Assembly (NCBI GenBank): GCA_037179335.1
Contig: JAKZHN010000015.1
Span: 248,001-312,000 of the forward strand
Direction: 5' to 3'
Source of the DNA: Cyclaneusma minus
Lineage: Eukaryota > Ascomycota > Leotiomycetes > Marthamycetales > Marthamycetaceae
Length of the DNA: 64,000 nucleotides
Positions 13,501-25,972 of the stretch are shown here, piece by piece; position 1 is the stretch's first letter; each line of letters begins with the position of its first letter. The translations under genes and the position numbers were made by a program. The notes below the pieces were generated by a model that was given only the letters and a program-made list of their open reading frames with translations, did not search any database and was not told the origin of the DNA.

Positions 13501-16500
13501 TATTTTGCTAATAAATATAGTAATTATATATAAAATTATATATTTTTGCCTTTATATTTAATTAATAATATTTATAATAAATTAAAATTAATATTTACTC
13601 CATTTTAAAATAGCCTATTCATTTATTATTATAATGAATATATAAAACTTTATTATATAATATATTTATTATAAAAATATATAATTTGCTTTTTTTTATA
13701 TAATATATTATTTTTAAATTGCTATTATTTATTTTTATATAATATAAATTAGCTTTATATTTTTGCTATATATTTATTATTTTTTAAATTTTTTATAATT
13801 TAAATAAAATATAGCTTTTTATTTAAGAATTTGTATTTGTAATATATAAATAAAATATAATTACCGTATTTATAAAAGCAGCTATATTTTTTAAAAATTA
13901 TATATTTAATATATAATGAAATAAATAATAAAGCTTTTATTATGATATCAATAAAAACCTTTTTAATATTTAATAAAGTTTTTTATATTTATAAAATAAT
14001 ATAAAATATTATAATTCTATAATAAATATTTTTAATATATTGCCTTTAATATTAAAAACGAATTGCAAGCAATTTAATATTATATATTTAATATATTAAT
14101 TTTACATTAATTAGCTTATAAAATTAAAAAGCTATTAAATACTAATAGTATTGCATTAAATTATTTAAATTTTTAAATTGCTTTAAAATTCCCAATATTA
14201 CAAATTTAAAAGCATTATATATAATCCGCAAATTCTTTGTAAAATTAAAATATCATAAAATTTATTTATTTATAAATATATTTTAAATATATTAAAAAAC
14301 CTTTTACGCTTTTAAAGGCTACTTAAGTAGGATTTTATTCTTATTATTTATATTTCTAATAAATAAATAAATTATAAATAATATAATTTTATTATATTTT
14401 AAAATAAATTGCTTGTAAAATTTAATTTATTTTAAAAACAATTGCAATTTTATATATATAATTAATATAGGCTATTTTTAAATAATGCATATTTTTTCAA
14501 CCTTTATATATATATTATTATTTTTTATTATAAAGCCTAAAAATAGAATTTTATTTATTCCAAATTTATATCTTTTTTTTTACAAAAAATATTTTTATAG
14601 TTTTTTTAATATAGCTTTTATATAATTATTATATTTGCTAGAATTTTTTAAATAAATTAAAATATTATTAAAATAAATTATTATAATAATTTTTTATTTT
14701 TTTTTAAATACTATATTTATCTAGGCTTAAAATATCATTAATATATTTACCAATTTAAATTATATTATTAAATATTTAAAATAATTATATTTTGTATAAA
14801 ACACCTTTTTTTATATATATACAAATTTTATAATACGTATTTTTAAATTTTAATTTAATAAAAAAATTGGCTTTTTTTAATTTAGCCAAAACTTTATTAA
14901 TTAAAAAAAGTAAATAGTAATTTTTAATAATAATATTATTTAATTCTTTATAATTAATATGTAAATATAAGCCATTTTTTTTAAATATAAATAATATAAA
15001 AGCTTTTATTAGGCTTTTTAATTTATAAATTAAGCTTTTTATTAATGCATTATTAAAATATTTTTTTTAATATAAACAATTGCTTTTTAAATAGCTTATA
15101 AATAAATTGGTAAAATAAATTTGTTTTGGTTTTTATAATATAATTTTTATTATATTAAAAATATTATTAAAATAATTTAGTTTTTTAAATTTTCTAAATT
15201 TTGGCTTTTTATTTTAGTTTTAATTTTAATTTTATTATACGTTTTTTGCAAAGACTTTTAATATTTAATAATTTACGGCTTTAAAAATATATTAAAATCC
15301 AGTTTTACTTTGCCAAAATTTTAATATTTTGCCTAATATATATATATAATAAAATTTTTATTTAAATTTGCGGCATTTTTTATAAAAAATAGCTTTTTAT
15401 TTATTTTATTAAATATTATTTTGTATAATTTAATATTATATTTCCAGTTTTTATATATAATAATTTTTTATATATAATAATTTTTTATTTATTATATTTA
15501 AAGCATAAATTATTATATTTAATTCCTTTAATTTATCCAGCTTATTTTAAATAATAATTTTTTATTTAATTTGGCATTTAATTTGGCATTTATAAATAAA
15601 TTTGGCTTTAGCCTAATTATAATATTTATTACCTGCTTATTTAAGCCAAAATATATTTAAAAGCAAATTATATAAATACGCAAATATTCTATATATTTTA
15701 ATGCTTTAATTTCTTATATTACCTTTATTATTAAAAACATTTATAAAACATTTATAAAACTATTTAATTTTTAGTTTATTTTTATTAAAAAAGCAAATTT
15801 ATAAATATTATAAATATATATCAATTTAGTTTTATTTTTTATAAATATTAATAATATAAAATTTTTATTTAATTTATTATTAATAAAGGCAAAAATAAAA
15901 ATTATATTTTGGATATTAATTATAATTAAGCAATTAATTATTATATATCTTTATTTTATAAAACAATTATTAAATTAGGCAATTATTGGCAATTTTACCT
16001 TTTTTTAATTATTATATTTATATTTATAATTTATAAAATTAGGAATTTTATTTGCAGCTTTTGTAAAAGAATTAATTATATTTATTTTAACTATAATTAT
16101 TATAATTTTAATTATTTTTATATAATTGGCCTTTTTTTAATAGCTATTAAAATTATTGCTATTTAAAATATATATTTTACCGCCAAATTATTTATATTTA
16201 TAAATTTTATATTTAAGCCTTTAGCAATTGTTTTTATAAATACAATTAAATAAATTATAATTATTAGCATTATAATTAAAATATAAAAAAAGCCGGCATT
16301 AATTTTAACCGCGCTATTGGCCTTTATTTTAATAATAGCCATTTTTTTTTGCTTTTGAAATTAGGCTAATATTAAATTGCTATATTATTATTTAAAATAT
16401 TATATAAATTTTATGATTTATTATAATTATTATAATGCTTTTTTAAACTATTTGCATTAATTATATTTTTAGCCTTAAATTAAAAACTAAGCCTATTTTT

Positions 16501-16616
16501 ATATTTAATATTTCCGGCTATATTAAATATATATTATATATTAATTTATAATTAATTTATTTATTGGAAAATAAAATACTATTTAATATTATTATAAAAT
16601 TTAAAAATAAATAAAT

Positions 16617-16647
<31 letters not shown>

Positions 16648-17668
16648 AAAAAACAAAATTTCTATTTTATAATAAATTTTTTCAATTGTTTTTTTAAGCC
16701 TTTTTAATAAATTAATTTGCTATATATAATATATACTATTATTTTGCATTTATCATATCCAGTATTAAATTTTTAAATTTGTTTTATAAAATCTTTTCCA
16801 ATTTATAATTTGTTTAGTAATACTGCTATATAATATTTACGCAATTTTTAAATATAATTAAAATACAATAAATATAAATTATATTATTTTCCAAAAACAA
16901 ACTATATATTAAAATAATTTTGCAAATAATTAAACCATTTATAATATTTTTATATATAATATATATAATACAGCTTAATATTTAAAATATAAAAATTCTT
17001 ATGTATATAAAACCTTTTAATAGCTAATTATTTATTATTGAAATTTAAGCTAAATAAGCTATATTTGCAAATAAAAATTGCAATTTTAATTTATAATTAT
17101 ATAATTCTCTTTTTAGCTTTAAGCTTTTAAATAATTTATTAAATAGATTTTAAATTATTAAATTATTAAATTAAATTGGCCTTAGATTAAATTAAAAATA
17201 TGCGCTTAATTAATTTTGCTTTTGCGCAATATAATTATACCTTTAGCTAAAACCCTTTAAGTTTAAGCTTGCTTAGGCTAATTTATATTAATAATCCAAT
17301 TCGCATTAATAGGCTAATTCGCATTAACAAATTGGCTATTCGATTAAAAAACGTTATTGAATAATTTTTAAATTTAAATAAAAAAAACGCTAAATTGCTT
17401 TTAATTGCCAATATTAATAGCATCTTTATTAATATTATTAATAAATATATTATTGCTTTTGCTATTATTTAATATAGCTTTTTAACTTAATATAAAAATT
17501 GCGCTAATAATATTATCGAAATTAAATTATTTTCGAATTAAAAAAAACTGGTTTTTTAAGCTTTTAGCAAAATTTAATATATTATAATTGGCGTTAAATT
17601 TGCGGTTATTTAATTAAATTATTATTATTTTGCCAAATTATTATTTTTTAAAATAAAAGCGGCTATTT

Positions 17669-17893
17669 TATTATAATAATTAAGAATAGATTAATAAATA
17701 AAAATATATTATATATATTTTTTAGCTATAAAAATAGTTATTCCCTTTTTTCAATAAAAATGGCAGCGCTTAAATATTATATATTAAAAGCCTTGCTTAG
17801 CTTTTTTAATAAATAATGCTTATTTATTACGCATTTTTAACGCACGTGCTTTATAAAATGCCCGCAAGGCGTTTTTTTCGGCCCCGTGTGACA
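17669..17893. repeat. Right LTR of nested element 1
   Basis: The 3' end GTGTGACA is intact and the last 40 bases keep more G and C than the left copy. It directly abuts the repeat that opens the next nested interval. Confidence 0.7.
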
Positions 17894-17894
17894 A

Positions 17895-18007
17895 TTTTAC
17901 AATTACAGGAAATAATATTATATATACGTGGCTTTTGCTTCTTTATATAACGAGTGGGTTTTGTAAATGGCCCGTAATTCTTACACTATTAAAAGCTTAT
18001 TTTAATA
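17895..18007. repeat. Left repeat (LTR-like) of nested element 2
   Basis: Pairs base for base with 24974-25086. I see one clear transversion in the middle and otherwise C/T or G/A changes. Confidence 0.6.
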
Positions 18008-21000
18008 CTTCCCTTAAACCTTATAGCGGTTTATAAATATAATTAATATTGTTTTTATCCCAACGCTTTTTTAAAGCTATATTAGATTTTTTTTTCCTAT
18101 AAGTTTTTATTTAAAACGGTTTTTTATATTTAATGTATTTTTAAATTTTTTAAATTAATTATTTTAAATTAAATTCTTGAAAATAGCTTAATAAATCCAT
18201 TTGTAATTATATTTTATATATATATATAAATAACCCGCTGCTTGCCTTTATTTTTCAATTTATATATAAATTAACACGCTATATTAATATATTTGAATTG
18301 TTTTATAATTTTTTTTTAATTAAGGCAATAGCTTTTTATTTATTATTCTTTATATTAATATAATATAAATTTTTACCAATTAACTTATTATAGCCTATAG
18401 TTTTAAGCATTTATTTAAATTATTAGCTTTATTTAATATTAATAACGCAGCAATATATTTGGCTTTGCAAATTAATATAGCTATATTTTTTTGCTTTTTA
18501 TTTAATTATAATATTGCAATAAACCCGCTAATGCTTTAATAATTAGGAAATAATTAGAAAAATATTTTATTAAATATTTGAAATCGTTTTTTAATAATAT
18601 TTAATTTGTTTAATTTATATTTATTTTGCAGCTTACAATTAATTTAAAATAGTAAAGCAATTATATTAAATTAATATTATAATGCGTATAAAAATTGGAT
18701 ACAAATTGCATTAATTTACTAATTGAAAAATAAATATTTAATTATATAAGTATTATAGCAAATATAAGCTTGCCAAGTCTAATTAATATGGATTTAATTT
18801 AGCATTTTTTTATTATTTTTAGCTAATACTATTATATTAATATTATTTATTATAAATACCGAATATAATTGTTTTTTACCAATTAAAAAACCAAACTCCT
18901 TATAAAAATTATTAATATATTGCTTTTAATTAATTTAAATAAATCTAAAGCTTTTATTCCAAATTATTTTTATATTAAAAACCTTTTTAATTTTCCCCAA
19001 ACTTTTAATAATAAATTAATTTATTAATTAAAAATAAAATCAATTGAATTTAGCAATTGTTTTAGCGGCAATAATAATATTATTAATATAAATTAAAATA
19101 AATATACTAGTAATTTTATAAATAAAAACATAGGAATTGCTAAAACTTTGCTTAAATCCAAGCTTAATTATTTTAAATTTAAGCAGCAAATTTTAATTCC
19201 AAGCAATTTATTTTAATTTATAAAAACTTTTATTTAATTAAAAAATATTTACTAATTAAATTATAATATTTTTAAATAAAGCTAAATAAAAATACTTGCA
19301 AAAAATGGATTTCACAAAACTGTTGCTAATATTAAAATAACTGCATTTAAAGTCCTTTTATATTATAATAGCTAAAAGAATACAGAAAATATTTATTTAA
19401 ATTTTAGAAAAAAAAATTGAAAAAATTCTTGCCCTAAATTTAATTAAAACCATTAATTATAAAGCAAGCCTTAAATTTATTAATACCGCTATCCGGGTTA
19501 ATTTGAATTGTAAATACTTATTTTATAAAAATTAAATTAAAGGCAATATTTATAGCAATTTTAATCCAGGTATTATTAGCAAAAATTTCCTTTAATCTTT
19601 GCATAATAGCCTTTTGCTATTAATTTTTATATAAGAAATTAAAAACGGCTTTTTGATAATTCTTTAAAATAGAAACGCTATAAATTACCTTGATAATAGC
19701 TAGGACAATTTTAAGTTTATTTTGTTTATTGGCTATTATAGCTATAATAAAGATTTTAAAAAACCGTTCCCGCTTGCAAATCCTAGCTTTAATAATATTA
19801 TATTTTAAATATTTATAATCATTAATTTTAAAAACCAGCTTTATATTAAAAAACTTATTGCAATATAAGCGCTATCCAGCTTTATAAAATTATTTATAAT
19901 TTTAAAAAAATTAATTATATTAATATTTTTGCTTAATAAAGGCTTAGTTAATATTATATTTTTGCAAAATCGGGTAATAAATTGGTATAATTACCCGGAT
20001 TATTAAATTTGAAATGCAGGATAATATTATTTTATTTTTTATAAAAATTTAAAAAGTTTAGGGCAGGAATTATTATATTAAACGCAATTTTAATTGCTGG
20101 TTTAAATTTAAAATAAATTTGTTTGAAAATCGATTTCCTAGCCTTTTGCTCGGCAAAAATAGATTTACTAATATAATATTTATTAGGCAGTTTATTAAAA
20201 ATCCTTTAAAGGCTATAAAGGTTATTGCAAAGCTTTAAATTAAATATATTAGTTTTAATTATTTCATTTTACTTTACTATTATTTTATATATTTATATAT
20301 ATTTATTAATTTTAATTATTATTTAGCTATTAAGGCCATGCGATGGTAATTAAAATAATAAACCAAGCAGGGCTAAAAACTTTGAAAGGCCACGCCTTTT
20401 TCGAAAAAGAAAATAGGATTTTTTTAAGCGAAAATTATTTTCATTTTTTTTATTGGTAATAATAGGAATTTTTAATTATAAATAAATTAAAAGCCTGTAT
20501 AAATAGGATTTTAATAATATTATGCTTTTAAATTTTGCTATTGCCAATTGCTATATTATTAATTTAAAAGTTGATTAGAAAAAATTTGAATTAATATTGA
20601 TATTTATATTATTTTTCCAAGCCAGCTGTTTTTATTCAATTGAATTTTTTTCTAATTTGAAATAAATCCTAGTTATTTTTTCTTTTCTATTTTTTTGCTT
20701 TTGTTATTTTATGCTTTATTGGTCCTTGGGTTTTTTAAAAGCTATTTTATTTTTTCCCAAAATCTTTTTCGCAATAGGCCAATTTATTTAGGGGCTAGAT
20801 TTTATATATAGTAAATAAAACTGGCTTTGGGCTTTTTTTTAAATAAGCCAGATAAATTTCAAAAATTAAAATCCTAAAGCCTTGAAATTTATAATTTAAT
20901 TTGATTTTTTTAATATTATATTAGGGTAATTTTAAGCCAATAAATTGCTTTGGAATTTTAAAATGAAATTATAGTTTTAATTAAGCTTTAAATATTCAAT

Positions 21001-21624
21001 AATAAAGTAGATTATAGATTTTTTTTTAAAAAATATTTAATGCTTTATATAAATCCAATTTATAAAAAAAGTAATAAAAGAATAAGGCGGCAATATTAAT
21101 TTATAACCCCAATATTGCAAACGAAAATCCGCTAAATTAGGGCTGGCCTGATTATAATTATTTTTTAAATATAAAAGCCGTTATAGGCAAAAATAATATA
21201 TATATATATATATAGAATACCGACCGGATAGCAAAAATTGGCGGGATTTTTTTTTAAAAATAAATAAATATATATATATATATATTTATATATTTATTAT
21301 TTTATTTAGCGTATATTATACTATTAATTGGCAATAGAAAATCCGGATATTTAATGGCTGCATATCGGCTATATAATAGGACCCAATTGAAAATTGGATA
21401 TTTAAAAAAATTAAAAAATTGTGAAAATGGTTTTTAGCAAAGAATTGGTATATCGCTGGTATTTATTGGCAATAGCAAAAAGTAAATAGCAAAAATTATA
21501 AATTATAAATTATTAAAGCTGGTAATTATTTGGCCATTGGCTGGCTTTTGGCTAATTTGGTATATGCTATAAAAGTGATTTTTGCTAGTAAAAATGCCAA
21601 ATGCCAGTATTAATATGCTAATTA

Positions 21625-21668
21625 AATTTTTTAAATTTTTTAAATTTTTTAAATTTTTTAAATTTTTC
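21625..21668. repeat. Short tandem repeat, 9-bp unit TTTTTTAAA
   Basis: About five copies of a 9-bp unit in the mutated interior of nested element 2. On the minus strand it reads as a Leu-Lys-Asn repeat inside a spurious 63-codon frame. Confidence 0.8.
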
Positions 21669-24600
21669 AATATGGCTATTATTAAATTTGGCAAAAGTAA
21701 GGGCGGCAGGCGGCAATAATAGCTCGAAAAGGCTGGAAAATTATTGGAAATTATTTGGGAAAGCGTTTTTTATATTTTAACAATTATTGCTTAAATTGTA
21801 TATTTGCTAATAGTGTTTAAAATGCGTATTGGTAATAAAAATAATAAAAATAATTAATTTTCTTATTTCCGGGGCTGCTATTATTATTAGAAATAATTTA
21901 AAGACTTTTTAAATAGCATTGGCGGATTTTCAAAAGTAAAAAGAATCGATTAAAACGAATTTAAAGGATATTGCTTTTAAAAACGCGATTTACTTTGGTA
22001 TATATAAATATATGATTTTGTATTTTATATATTATCCTGCTAAAATCCAAATAATAAAATTTATATTATTTTATAATTTTAAAATTATAGCCAATAAAAA
22101 TATATTTATAAAATTGCGGGATTTTTTTTTTGCTATATTTAGAAAATTTCTTGCAATTAATATAGGCTTGTATTTTGCAATTCTAAATATAAATATTATT
22201 TTTAAAAAGTTTGCCAATCTATATTTTTTCAAAGCTAATAATCCAGCCATTAATTTCGGATTCGATTTTGGTCCAATTTTAAATATATATTTTAATTATA
22301 GCAGTTTTTAACCAAAATTTAATTAAAAGGCTAGCACTATTTAATATAAATTAAATACAAACTTCAATAATTTAAATAATTCTCTTAATTATTCCATTTT
22401 GCCAAGATAAATAAAGTATAATAATCCCAAATTTAATACCGTCCGCAAAAATCCAGAATATAATTTCCTTAATTAGCTTCCCAATATTATTGTGTTAAAT
22501 TGTTTTCGGCTTTTTGCCAATTTTAATTTTAATTTTTCTTCTTTATAAAAAGAATACTATATATATCTATGCAAGTTTTTATTGTAAAAAGCCAGAATTT
22601 GCGTATATAATTATTAATAATTTTAAAAGGCCATTAATTTTTATATAAATTGGATAGGAAAAATCAGCTATATTAATATAAATAAATTTTAGCGGCTTTA
22701 ATCTATAATCAGCTATTTTTTTTAAAATTTGCTTTTATATTTTACCAATATTGCAATATTTGTAATTAAAAAATAAAAATGGAATTTTAATTTCTTTTTT
22801 AAAACTAATAATAATCTAAATGCAATTAATATTTACTAGGCTAAAATAGGTATATTTTTAATAATATAAAGCATGTTTATTTTATATAGCTTGCTATTCA
22901 GCCTTTTTGCAATTTGTTTTTTAAATTATTTTAGCTTTAATTTAAATTTAATATTTTGTAAAAAGCTTTAAATTGGTTTTTAAAAATAGCTTTAAAATAT
23001 ATTTTAATATTAATTATAATATTATACCAAAAGCTATATTATATTAAGGCTTTTACAATATATTAAAAATTGGTTTATTTTGCGCTATAATAGCCGGTAT
23101 ATTTAATAAGCAAAATTAAATCGGATTCTTTAATATATTTACAGCAAAAATCTCCTTAGCAGCTAGCAGCGCCATTTAGGCATTATTTTAAAATTGGAAA
23201 GCTTTTGCCAATTTCCGAAAAATAATTATAAAATTAATAATATACAGCCTTTTTTAAATTAATGCGTAAAGAACAATTTCTTTTAAATAGCGGCTTTTAA
23301 AATATATAAAAAAATGAAAAAATGAAAAACTCCCTATTAATAAATTTTCCTGCCTAAAAGCAAATTTATATTAAAGCTAAAAATATAAAATATATTTTTA
23401 AACTTATATTACCCTTTATCCAATTTTATTATAACCATGCTAATTTGGTCTAAATATAATACTTTTATTTTTATTTTTATTGCCTTTTAAAAGCAGGTTT
23501 ATATATATTTAAAAAATCAAAACAAATTAATTATATATAATATAGCTTTAAAATCGGCAATTCAATTAAATTTAAAAATACTTCCAGCCCTAATAAAATC
23601 TTAAATGATATAAACTGTATTTTTTTCTTTTTTTTTATCCCAAAATAAAAATTGCTTATTATTTGCGCTAATATTTGCAATATTTTTATTTCTTAAAATT
23701 AGCAAAAACAAATTTAATAATTTTTTAAACGGCTGTAAAAAATAAACATTTACAAATATTATAAAGTTTTTTATTATAAAAAAAATATGCAAAAAGCCCT
23801 TTGCAATTTTTAGATTATACACCAATATTATTATTATTACCGGCTTAATATTAATATAATAATTGCTTTAATCTGCTATTAATAATATAAACGGCCTTAT
23901 TAAATTTAATAAAAGCAAAAAAGTTTTTTTTTAAAAAAAAATAAAAAAACTTTTTTTCAGCATTAAAAAAATTGCTTAATATATCCATTGTAATATTATA
24001 TTTAAAAGGCAAAAATAAAAAGAATTGCAAAAAAATATATTTTTAATATAAATAGCGGCATAATTAGAATTGAATTAAAACAAATTGCGGCAGAGAATAA
24101 AATATTTAATCCAGGCTTTTTTAATAATTATATTGGGTTTTTATTTAAAGCTATTAATTTTTCGCAAATAGCTATTAATTATTATATTAGAAATAATAAT
24201 ATATTTGCAATCTAACTCGTTTTATTTTATTGCAAAGCCTTAAAAACTAGCAATTGGTTTTTTATTTATAAAACTAAAATAAATATATATTTCGTATAAG
24301 GCTTTTTAATCATTTGCAATATATTTAGCCTTTTTATTTATATTTTATTTAAATTAACTTTTTTTCATAATAATAATATTTTTGTTAGTATTAATATTCA
24401 AAATTCAATTGGCAATTGTTTTATAAGCGTATTAGCGTATAATTATTTTTTTAATATATTATAGGCCTTGGCCTATTAAATATATTTTTATTAATTAAAA
24501 TAAATTATACTGGTTTTTATAGCTAAAAATTAGCGCAATGCGCTTTAAATTAAAAATAATATTTTTTATAATATATTTAAATTTCAATATATTTAATAGC

Positions 24601-24973
24601 TAATTAAATACTCGCTAAAAAATCGACGGCAATAAAAAGGAAAATTTGCAAATTAATTTAAAAAAAAGTGTTTTAAAAAATAAATAATAATAATAAAAGT
24701 AGCGTAATTATAGCATTATATATTAAGCTTGCATTTATCGCTAAGCTGGACTTATATCTATTGCTAAACTGGATTTTAGCATTTATTATTAGATTTATTA
24801 AATAGTTTTTACTGAGTTTGGCATTTATTATTGGCTAGTAAAAAATTTCATATAATATTATTATTGATTTTTAAATTTTCAAAAGAAAATTATTAAATGC
24901 AAATTATCGCATTAAAAATTTTAATTTATAAAATTTTAATATATATTTTTTTAAAAAAAAATAAAAAAAATTG

Positions 24974-25086
24974 TTTTACAATTATAGGAAATGGTATTAT
25001 ATATACGTGACTCTCGTTTACCCATATAATAAATGGGTTTCGTGAATAGCCCGTGACCCTTGCACCGCCAAAAGCTTATTTCAATA
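24974..25086. repeat. Right repeat (LTR-like) of nested element 2
   Basis: Pairs with 17895-18007. This copy keeps more G and C (for example CCCGTGACCCTTGCACCGCC at 25040-25059), which shows the pre-mutation composition. Confidence 0.6.
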
Positions 25087-25087
25087 T

Positions 25088-25768
25088 ATATTTGCTTTTG
25101 GTAAAGCTTTAATAAAGGAGATTATTTTATAATTTAAAGCTATTGGCAAATTTTTATTTTTATTTGCTAATATAAAAATATAATTAAATTAAAAAAAAAG
25201 ATTTTTATTATTGGCAAATAAACTATTTATAAAAATAAATAGCTTTAGAAAAAGCAAATTTAATGTTAATATAATTAAATTTTTAAATAGGTTATTTTTA
25301 TATTATTGAAGAATTTTATTAAGGGCTTTAAAATTATTATTAATAGAATTTTAAACCTGGACAATTATATTGATTTTGCAAGCGATTTAAAATTGGTAAA
25401 CGCTGGCAATATATGCAATTAAGGCTTTTTAACTAATATATAGGCTTTTTTTATCATGGTTTAAAAAATTAATTGGTATTAGCTTTTTATTTTGCTTTAT
25501 TTATTTTAATATTATAATGTTTTTTTAAATATAAAAATTTTATTATTAAAACTCAAGGGAATATTAGCGTGTAGCATTATACGGGGCTTGGCTTGAAATC
25601 CAGTTTTAATTAATTGTTTTTTTAAATTAGTTTATTTTTAATCAGCCAAAATAAAAATATTATCGATTCATATACTAATAAAAGCAAAGCGCTTAATATT
25701 AAATTTAGCATTAATTAAAAAGCAATTATTATATATAAAAATAATTATATTAAACTTTTTAATATAAT
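25088..25768. other. Mutated interior of the outer element, middle part
   Basis: About 0.7 kb of A/T-rich sequence between nested elements 2 and 3. No gene or repeat boundary is visible. By position it belongs to the outer element's internal region. Confidence 0.45.
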
Positions 25769-25972
25769 TATTTAACCAGCTGCAGCTTTAGGCAGCCAGC
25801 TAGGGTGGCCCGTGCCCTTATATTTGCTGCCAGCATTAAAAGCTAGGAATGGCTTTAAAAAAAGCGCTGGCAATGCGCCAGCCTTTTTTTTTTAGATATA
25901 ATTAATAAAATATATTAACGACCCCAAATTGCACGTACGTTATTTTATCCATTTACCTTTAATAAACCAATA
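25769..25972. repeat. Left LTR of nested element 3
   Basis: Contains the preserved blocks GCAGCTTTAGGCAGCCAGC and TTAACGACCCC, found in slightly mutated form at 33186-33389. Confidence 0.75.

Larger units (their letters stand above)
10301..17893. mobile_element. Nested LTR element 1 (about 7.6 kb, RIP-mutated)
   Basis: It is bounded by direct repeats of about 225 bp at 10301-10527 and 17669-17893. Restoring transitions, the LTR starts TGTCACA and ends TGTGACA, a 7-bp inverted pair typical of LTR termini. The left copy now reads TATCACA...ATAATA and the right copy TATTATA...TGTGACA. The repeats share the segment TTAAAAGC(T/C)TTGCTTAGC and other blocks, with mostly C/T and G/A differences. Flanking 5-mers are ATAAT on the left and ATTTT on the right, so no clean target duplication is seen. 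The interior has no open frame. Confidence 0.7.
17894..25087. mobile_element. Nested LTR-like element 2 (about 7.2 kb, RIP-mutated)
   Basis: A direct repeat of about 113 bp, colinear without gaps, lies at 17895-18007 and 24974-25086. Both copies contain ACGTG followed by a GGCCCGTRA-type block and AAAAGCTTATTT, and nearly all differences are transitions. The 7.08-kb spacing suits an LTR retrotransposon. The terminal dinucleotides and target duplication could not be fixed, and the left repeat touches the end of nested element 1. An intact TG/CA boundary is therefore not proven. The interior is very A/T-rich with no credible open frame. Confidence 0.55.
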
